Shown piece after piece: positions 33,829 to 38,300 of a stretch of 38,300 nt of DNA. Where the stretch lies: assembly GCF_900163625.1 (NCBI RefSeq), contig NZ_FUIE01000021.1:1-38300 (forward strand), written 5' to 3'. The stretch comes from Brevundimonas diminuta 3F5N (GTDB taxonomy: Bacteria > Pseudomonadota > Alphaproteobacteria > Caulobacterales > Caulobacteraceae). The position numbers and the translations under genes are program-made. The number at the start of each line of letters is the position of its first letter. The stretch's first letter is position 1. The notes under the pieces were generated by a model. It did no database searches. It was given only the letters and a program-made list of their open reading frames with translations, and was not told the origin of the DNA.

Positions 33829-34587
33829 ATGAAAACCGTCTTTCTCGCTTCGGTCGCCGCCGCGACCCTGATCGCCGCTCCCGCCTTCGCTCAAGACGCC
33901 ATCGGCTCGGTCGGCATCGCCTACAACTACGCTGACGTCGAAGGCACCGACGTGAACCGCGGCGTCATCGACGGCACCGTCGCTTCGCCGGTGTTCGGCG
34001 ACTGGACCGTGACCTTCAACGCTGAAGCCGCCTACACCGACGTCCAGCACGCCGGCGACGAAACCACCCTGGCCGGCGCCGTGCACCTGTCGAAGAAGAT
34101 CGAAGACATGCGCTTCGGCGGCTTCTACGCTGCGTCGGAACTGGGCAACACCACGCTGAACACCTTCGGCCTGGAAGGTCAGAAGTACCTGGACCGCGCC
34201 ACCCTGACGGGCGTCGTCTCGTACGGCACCGCGGCTGACGCCGACATCTGGACCGTGGCCGGCGACGCCGCCTTCTACGCCACCCCGCAACTGCGCCTGA
34301 GCGGCGGCGCCGCCTACACCACCGTCGACGCCGACAACATGTTCATCGGCAACAGCGACGTGGACGCCTGGTCGGCCGGCGTGGCTGCTGAGTACCAGTT
34401 CGCCAATTCGCCGTACTCGGTCTTCGGCGGCTACGACTACGTCAAGTCCTCGGACCTGGACGTCGACGCCAACGTCTTCAAGATCGGCATGCGCTACAGC
34501 TTCGGCGGCGGTCTGCAAGCTCGCGACCAAGCCGGCGCCAACCTGGGCCGCACGCACAACGGCGTGTCCGCCCTGCTCGGCCTCTAA
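33829..34587 (+). CDS. Outer-membrane beta-barrel porin-like protein
   Basis: This 252-residue protein has a cleavable signal (MKTVFLASVAAATLIAAPAFA, cut after residue 21) and a series of alternating amphipathic strands typical of a small outer-membrane barrel, ending near VFKIGMRYSFGGG. A tail of about 25 residues after the last strand (ARDQAGANLGRTHNGVSALL) is unusual, as barrels normally end on an aromatic residue. Codon use is strongly restricted to GC-ending preferred codons, pointing to very high expression. ATG 33829 has AAGGA seven bases upstream. It is a single gene, divergent from the S10 operon, with its own terminator. The solute is unknown. Confidence 0.85.
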   Translation: MKTVFLASVAAATLIAAPAFAQDAIGSVGIAYNYADVEGTDVNRGVIDGTVASPVFGDWTVTFNAEAAYTDVQHAGDETTLAGAVHLSKKIEDMRFGGFYAASELGNTTLNTFGLEGQKYLDRATLTGVVSYGTAADADIWTVAGDAAFYATPQLRLSGGAAYTTVDADNMFIGNSDVDAWSAGVAAEYQFANSPYSVFGGYDYVKSSDLDVDANVFKIGMRYSFGGGLQARDQAGANLGRTHNGVSALLGL

Positions 34588-34596
34588 GCGATCTTC

Positions 34597-34612
34597 GCGG
34601 TCTTCGGACCGC
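34597..34612 (+). other. UUCG-capped hairpin after the porin stop
   Basis: GCGGTC-ttcg-GACCGC, a 6-bp stem with a very stable UUCG tetraloop, lies between the porin stop and its terminator. It may protect the mRNA 3-prime end. Confidence 0.6.
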
Positions 34613-34623
34613 ACGGATCAACG

Positions 34624-34659
34624 AAACCCCGGCGGAGCGATCCGCCGGGGTTTTTGTTT
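34624..34659 (+). terminator. Intrinsic terminator of the porin gene
   Basis: A 13-bp perfect stem (34624-34636 with 34641-34653), a GCGA tetraloop, and a T-rich tail (TTGTTT). Confidence 0.95.
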
Positions 34660-34685
34660 GCCCGGACCGGATAGGCTCCAGGCAT

Positions 34686-34721
34686 GAAAAAGGCCCGAGG
34701 GGTTCCACGCTCCCGGGCCTT
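34686..34721 (-). terminator. Intrinsic terminator of the GIN-domain gene
   Basis: On the minus strand AAGGCCCG (34714-34721) pairs with CGGGCCTT (34690-34697), followed by TTTTTC. It faces the porin terminator across about 30 bases. Confidence 0.85.
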
Positions 34722-34742
34722 CTCCTTCAGGGGGTCGCGGCG

Positions 34743-35639
34743 TCAGCGGCCGATGCGCAGATCCCCTGATCCCACGATCGAGCGAGACACTCGGCCGGTC
34801 GCCTCTGCGACCCTCACATCGCCCGAGCCGGCGATAGCCACCGAGACGTCGCCCGCCGTTCCGCCGAAATTCACGTCGCCCGAGCCGCCGATGGACACCT
34901 CCAGCGTCGTGGCCCGACCATTCCTCACACGCACCCCGCCCGAGCCGCCGATGGCCGCCTTGGTCTCACCGTCGACTGAGGCGACATCGATACTGCCCGA
35001 ACCGCCCACGCTGGCCTCCAGCTTGCTCGTCGCGCCCGCATAGATGGAGCCCGATCCGCCGACGGCGGCTTCCAGATCGCGCGACGTGCCGGCCCGGATG
35101 GAGCCCGATCCGCCGACCGACAGGCTCATGTCGCCATCGACGTTCGCCACCGTCCAGGAGCCGCAGCCGCCGTTGCCCAGTTCGACCGAGCGCGCGCCGC
35201 GTCCAATGGAGCCGAACACGGCGCCGCCGCCGTTCACGTCCACGTCGCGCGGCGTGCGCAGAACGATCAGCGGCGCATCTTCCAGACGAATACGACCCTT
35301 GCCGCGCACCTCGACCGATGCGCCTTCGCCGGGCTGGCGGGCGTCCGCAGGACCGCTGTTGCACGAGCCGATCTGACCGCCGTTGAAGCTCATGCCCCGG
35401 CCACGTCCCAGACCGCCGTCGATACGCACCTGATCGCCTCGACGCTCGATGCGCAGCTCAGGCAAACCGGCCGAACCCGGCGTGATCTCGACGCCGACGT
35501 CTGCGCGGTCTTCCGGGATGACGATGACGCGCGCCACCGCGTTGCGGATGGTCACTTCATCGGCCAGGGCCGGCGCCGCGAGCACGGCGGAAGCGGTCAG
35601 TGCGGATCCGATGGCGGCGGCGATTGCGGCGGGTTTCAT
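34743..35639 (-). CDS. Secreted GIN-domain (DUF2807) beta-helix protein
   Basis: This 298-residue protein has a signal peptide (1-27, ending APALADE) and a GIN/DUF2807 beta-helical body. The C-terminal half holds seven turns marked by V/I-x-GSG-x-V/I at about residues 175, 193, 211, 230, 250, 269 and 289, a period of 18-20. Cys93 and Cys159 could form a disulfide. The family is described as a putative adhesin head but lacks a proven role; no autotransporter barrel is present, so periplasmic or surface location is open. ATG 35639 has GGGAGA eight bases upstream and starts the signal peptide. Confidence 0.85.
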   Translation of the reverse strand: MKPAAIAAAIGSALTASAVLAAPALADEVTIRNAVARVIVIPEDRADVGVEITPGSAGLPELRIERRGDQVRIDGGLGRGRGMSFNGGQIGSCNSGPADARQPGEGASVEVRGKGRIRLEDAPLIVLRTPRDVDVNGGGAVFGSIGRGARSVELGNGGCGSWTVANVDGDMSLSVGGSGSIRAGTSRDLEAAVGGSGSIYAGATSKLEASVGGSGSIDVASVDGETKAAIGGSGGVRVRNGRATTLEVSIGGSGDVNFGGTAGDVSVAIAGSGDVRVAEATGRVSRSIVGSGDLRIGR

Positions 35640-35742
35640 CAGCGGGGTCTCCCTGTCTCTGTGTCCAGGGAAGACTGAGGGCCCCACGCCCCAAAGTCAG
35701 TTTAAATCGAGGTCATGAACCCCTTTTAACCTAAGGCGACCG

Positions 35743-36672
35743 TCAGGTTGCGGGACCGCCTGCACGATCCGGCGCCAGCGCCGCAGCCCCGTCCGTTGCG
35801 CCCACAGCGGGTTCGAAATCCCGTTCGAACGCGGCGATTCGGCTCTTCATCAGGCCCGCGCGCTTCAGCGCCACCGAAGCGGCCCAGCGCGCAGCCAGTT
35901 CGGGCTTGCTCATGCGATCCGTGGCGCGCGGCTCCCCTCCCCGACTACGCAGGAAGGCGTTGGTGTAGAGGGCCCCATTGCGGATGCGCGAAGGCCAGCT
36001 CTGAAACTCCACCGACAGGGAGACGCAGAAGCGGTCCAGGTTCTCCACCCGATGCGGCGCATAGAAGGGCCAGGTCAGCGCCTGCCCCGGCTCTAGGTCG
36101 ACGATTCTGGCGTCGTCCTCAAAGGCGCGGCGATAGGGAATCTCTTCGGTCGTCTGGCGGGTGACGACCTGCTCCATGCTGCGCTCCGGCAGGTGCGCCT
36201 CGTCGCCCGGATAGACGAACAAACGCTTGCGCCCGCGCATGTGGAACAGCACCACCCCGCCGGCGTCGAAATGATAGGGCACCCGCGCCTTGGGCGAGGA
36301 CAGGATCAGCTGGCCGCTGGCGCTGGCCGCCTTCAACCCATAGCCGCCCAGGATGCGCTCGAAGTCGACCATGGCCGCGCGCCACAGCTCGGGCCAGCCC
36401 TGCTCGACCTTGCGCATATTGACCCACAGGCGACCCTGCTGGATCGCCTCCAGCAGTTCGGCGCCGTTCAGGCGCCCCCGAGCGCCGGTGCGCAGGCTGA
36501 CCTGCCCCTCATCGTCATAGTCGTACAGGTTGATGTCGAACAGGTCGGCCGGATAACGGTCCAGCACCTCGGCCAGAGCCTGATCCTCGGCGAAGCCGTC
36601 CGCCACCAGGGCATGGGGGTGAACCGCAGCCTGGGTGATCGGGCCCGCGTAGCGCGTCATGGAAGCCGTCAT
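35743..36672 (-). CDS. JmjC/cupin-like protein, putative Fe(II) oxygenase
   Basis: This 309-residue protein has a cupin-like double-stranded beta-helix with a JmjC-style metal triad: His134 and Asp136 in VPYHFDAGGVVLFHM and His207 in WPFYAPHRVEN. RGRKRLFVYPGDE after the first motif fits the fold, and Lys149 could bind a 2-oxoglutarate-like acid. No signal peptide is seen. GAGGAGAG precedes the ATG with good spacing. It starts 13 bases after the acyltransferase stop, so the two probably act together. The substrate is unknown; it is not obviously a ribosomal oxygenase because it lacks a recognisable winged-helix part. Confidence 0.75.
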   Translation of the reverse strand: MTASMTRYAGPITQAAVHPHALVADGFAEDQALAEVLDRYPADLFDINLYDYDDEGQVSLRTGARGRLNGAELLEAIQQGRLWVNMRKVEQGWPELWRAAMVDFERILGGYGLKAASASGQLILSSPKARVPYHFDAGGVVLFHMRGRKRLFVYPGDEAHLPERSMEQVVTRQTTEEIPYRRAFEDDARIVDLEPGQALTWPFYAPHRVENLDRFCVSLSVEFQSWPSRIRNGALYTNAFLRSRGGEPRATDRMSKPELAARWAASVALKRAGLMKSRIAAFERDFEPAVGATDGAAALAPDRAGGPAT

Positions 36673-36685
36673 ACCGCTCTCCTCA

Positions 36686-37843
36686 TCAATCGGCCGAGCC
36701 GGCCGCTTTTTGTTTCCGCACCATGTCGGCGGCCGCTCTCAGCACGCCCGAGGCCTGACCGGCCAGACTTGTCTCACACGCCTCGACCACCGACCAACGC
36801 CGCTGGGTGCTGATACGCAGCCGCTCCGCCCGCGCATGGCCCAGGACGCCCAGGGCGGCGCTCGCCGTCGCGCACACGGCGTTGCCGACGCCCGGCCGAG
36901 CGACAACGCCCTCGGCGGTCACAAGGCCCCCGTCGTCATAGTATTTCTTGTAGCTGCCGCCGACGCCGACGCCGTAGTCGAAGATCCGATAGCCGCGTTC
37001 CGATCCCAGCCGGATCGTCTCCTGCGTCAACACGATGCCGGGCGACCAGCGCGCGACCTCCTGCTCATAGACTGGGAACCACAGGTGGAAATGACGCCCG
37101 GCGTGCATGGAATACTCCATGGCGACGACCCGCCCGTCCACGCGCAGCACGGCCATGGAAGCCCCGAATCCGTCCTCGCCCTGGCAATCCATCAAGGCGT
37201 GCAGGACTTCACCCGTCCAGCCGCAGGCGAAGATGTCGTGATGCCCCGTTCGCCGGTACTGTTCGCTCTTCTCGATGATCAGGCGTTTCAGCAGGGCGTG
37301 GTCGTGCAGCTCGATCTCGATTTCGACCGCCCTGAACGCGCCGTCCAGGCCGCGACGAGAACGCTCCTTGTCCTTGAAGTATTTCGGGAAGGCTTTCCGG
37401 CGCCGGGCGTACCAGGCGTCGAATCCGCCCTCGTCAGGCACTACGGAGACCACGCTGTGATTGCGCAGCATCGCCTGCGGCGCCTCGCCGATCCAGGCGG
37501 CGGCGGCGAAACGCGGCGCGCCGATCAGAGCCGCCGCCTCCTGCATCGAAGGCTTGTCCTCGCTCGGGCCGATAACGCCATGATAGTCGTTCATCGGCGC
37601 AGCCAGGGGCTGAACCGTCCCGCCTCGGCGCTGATGCGGATAATAGCCGACGACGCGGCCGTCCCGTTTGAAGACGGCGACAGCCGAACCGGGACAGATC
37701 GGCCCGGCCGTCCGCGCGAACTCCCAACGGAAATAAGGGCTGCTCAAGTCCGGGTCCGCACGCGCCCACTTGTTCCATTGGGCGCCCTCCTCGGCCGACA
37801 GGTCGGCGAGGTTGCGGATTTCAACTGATAGTGGTCCCGACAT
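36686..37843 (-). CDS. CelD/FemAB-like GNAT acyltransferase
   Basis: This 385-residue protein fits the large GNAT-fold group containing CelD/BcsL and FemAB transferases: an N-terminal domain with SPYFRWEFARTAGPICPGSA, FKRDGRVVGYYPHQRRGG and a C-terminal acetyltransferase domain with AVLRVDGRVVAMEYSMHAGR, PVYEQEVARWSPGIVLTQET and RIFDYGVGVGGSYKKYY. Such enzymes move acyl or aminoacyl groups onto sugars, lipids or peptides; the substrate is not evident. ATG 37843 has AGGGAG four bases upstream; the longer frame from 37894 is less likely. It leads a two-gene unit with the JmjC-like protein. Confidence 0.82.
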   Translation of the reverse strand: MSGPLSVEIRNLADLSAEEGAQWNKWARADPDLSSPYFRWEFARTAGPICPGSAVAVFKRDGRVVGYYPHQRRGGTVQPLAAPMNDYHGVIGPSEDKPSMQEAAALIGAPRFAAAAWIGEAPQAMLRNHSVVSVVPDEGGFDAWYARRRKAFPKYFKDKERSRRGLDGAFRAVEIEIELHDHALLKRLIIEKSEQYRRTGHHDIFACGWTGEVLHALMDCQGEDGFGASMAVLRVDGRVVAMEYSMHAGRHFHLWFPVYEQEVARWSPGIVLTQETIRLGSERGYRIFDYGVGVGGSYKKYYDDGGLVTAEGVVARPGVGNAVCATASAALGVLGHARAERLRISTQRRWSVVEACETSLAGQASGVLRAAADMVRKQKAAGSAD

Positions 37844-37855
37844 GACGCTCCCTTC

Positions 37856-37881
37856 GGAACGATCACAGCAAGTCCCGTTCC
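37856..37881. promoter_or_regulatory. Symmetric GGAACG-N14-CGTTCC element, candidate EcfG-type promoter
   Basis: GGAAC (37856-37860), 15 bases, then CGTT (37876-37879) resembles the alphaproteobacterial general-stress (EcfG/SigT) promoter pattern, though the spacing is a base or two short of the usual consensus. The site is palindromic, so it reads the same both ways. In the plus direction it points to the small ORF at 37994; in the minus direction the acyltransferase start is too near to include its ribosome binding site. Confidence 0.35.
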
Positions 37882-37993
37882 AACACCGGCTCATACGGCC
37901 AAGCCCTTGAGGCCGGGTTAGCGTTCGACGTGTTGCGCAAAAGATCGGAGCTTCACAGCGCCTCGCTGCATTGACCTCTTTCAGGAGGTTCCC

Positions 37994-38158
37994 ATGACGA
38001 CGCCACGCCCCAAGAACCGCGAAACCGAGAACGAGAACCAGCGCCCCGACAAGGAGGGCACCCCGCCGCGCCCGGCCACTGAGCCCAAGGGCGCCGAGGG
38101 CAGCAGCAACTCAGGCCGCACGGAAACCGACCCCGCTACCGGCGCGCCGAACGACTGA
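37994..38158 (+). CDS. 54-residue hydrophilin-like disordered protein
   Basis: This short ORF encodes 54 residues (start MTTPRPKNRETENENQRPDK) with no Ile, Leu, Val, Phe, Trp, Tyr, Cys or His. It is built of Pro, Glu, Thr, Gly, Asn, Arg, Lys and Asp; glycine is 5 of 54, meeting the loose hydrophilin definition of high hydrophilicity and glycine above 6 percent. It must be intrinsically disordered. AGGAGG lies five bases before the ATG, and a GC-rich hairpin follows the stop, so it looks like a genuine single gene. A role in desiccation or osmotic stress is a hypothesis by composition only. Confidence 0.7.
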   Translation: MTTPRPKNRETENENQRPDKEGTPPRPATEPKGAEGSSNSGRTETDPATGAPND

Positions 38159-38167
38159 CATGCAAAA

Positions 38168-38200
38168 CGGCCCCCGGATTTCTCCGGGGGCCGCTCTGTT
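38168..38200. terminator. GC-rich hairpin after the small ORF
   Basis: CGGCCCCCGG (38168-38177) and CCGGGGGCCG (38184-38193) form a 10-bp perfect stem with a 6-base loop; a modest CTCTGTT tract follows on the plus strand and TTTTG on the minus strand. It could end both the small ORF and the convergent frame at 38199-38300. Confidence 0.75.
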
Positions 38201-38300
38201 ACGCTTTACTGCGGCCTAACGCCCTTGCGGGCTGCTTGAGGCCGGTACGCTTACGCTTACACTTACTGTGCGACCTCAAGGGCCGCCCGTCGATTACTCG
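38199..38300 (-). CDS. C-terminal tail of an unidentified basic protein (partial)
   Basis: The minus strand is open from the window edge to TAA at 38199-38201, giving 33 residues that are strongly basic (RSHSKCKRKRTGLKQPARAL) and end GRSKA. A stop so close to the terminator hairpin at 38168-38193 suggests a real gene end, and a basic tail fits an RNA- or DNA-binding protein. No family can be named from this fragment. It may also be a chance open frame. Confidence 0.35.
   Translation of the reverse strand, partial: RVIDGRPLRSHSKCKRKRTGLKQPARALGRSKA

Noticed and set aside
34684..35043. 119-residue plus-strand open frame starting MKKARGVPRSR
   Set aside because: It is antisense to the GIN-domain gene, and its start lies inside that gene's terminator hairpin.
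35743..36672. Ribosomal oxygenase (YcfD/RoxA) acting on L16 Arg82
   Set aside because: Only proximity to rplP suggests it; the protein lacks a recognisable winged-helix domain and is coupled to an acyltransferase gene.

Overview
The window is GC-rich alphaproteobacterial chromosome, most likely Caulobacterales and probably Brevundimonas-like. This rests on the S10-spc-alpha gene order, Caulobacter-type promoters (TTGACG with TATAAG or TATATC), a Caulobacter-type CC0125/CC1285 lipoprotein, and a highly biased small porin. The species call is inference; no 16S rRNA or other marker is present.

Right half (about 18.1-33.5 kb, minus strand): one ribosomal protein supercluster, rpsJ-rplC-rplD-rplW-rplB-rpsS-rplV-rpsC-rplP-rpmC-rpsQ-rplN-rplX-rplE-rpsN-rpsH-rplF-rplR-rpsE-rpmD-rplO-secY-adk-(tonB-like)-rpsM-rpsK-rpoA-rplQ. 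It has a good promoter and a long leader before rpsJ, and ends in a strong terminator after rplQ. Three places depart from a plain operon: hairpins between rpmD and rplO, a hairpin plus an inverted-repeat element between rplO and secY, and a TonB-family gene between adk and rpsM followed by a strong new promoter for rpsM.

Left half (about 0-18 kb): a housekeeping string read leftward (HtrA-like protease, RarA, CrcB, RluC-type pseudouridine synthase, HAD phosphatase, ATP12 chaperone) that I recall as commonly linked to rplQ in alphaproteobacteria. It is interrupted by accessory genes: DUF4180-GNAT, an ABC exporter pair, an NPP-type phosphodiesterase, a GIY-YIG gene framed by inverted hairpin repeats, an MFS exporter, a VOC protein, tandem four-helix membrane paralogs, an extra pseudouridine synthase and a TPR/2OG-Fe(II) oxygenase. 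A degenerate DJ-1/PfpI-like protein and an RsuA/RluF-type pseudouridine synthase lie at the far left.

Right end (33.5-38.3 kb): a porin diverges from the S10 operon and converges on a GIN-domain (DUF2807) secreted protein. Then come a CelD/FemAB-like acyltransferase paired with a JmjC/cupin-like protein, a 54-residue hydrophilin-like ORF with a perfect ribosome binding site, and the tail of an unidentified minus-strand frame.

The most unusual items are the GIY-YIG unit enclosed by a 33-bp perfect inverted repeat of hairpins, the TonB-family insertion in the alpha operon, and the small disordered protein with a symmetric GGAAC/CGTT upstream element. No CRISPR array, rRNA, tRNA, phage or conventional insertion sequence was seen.
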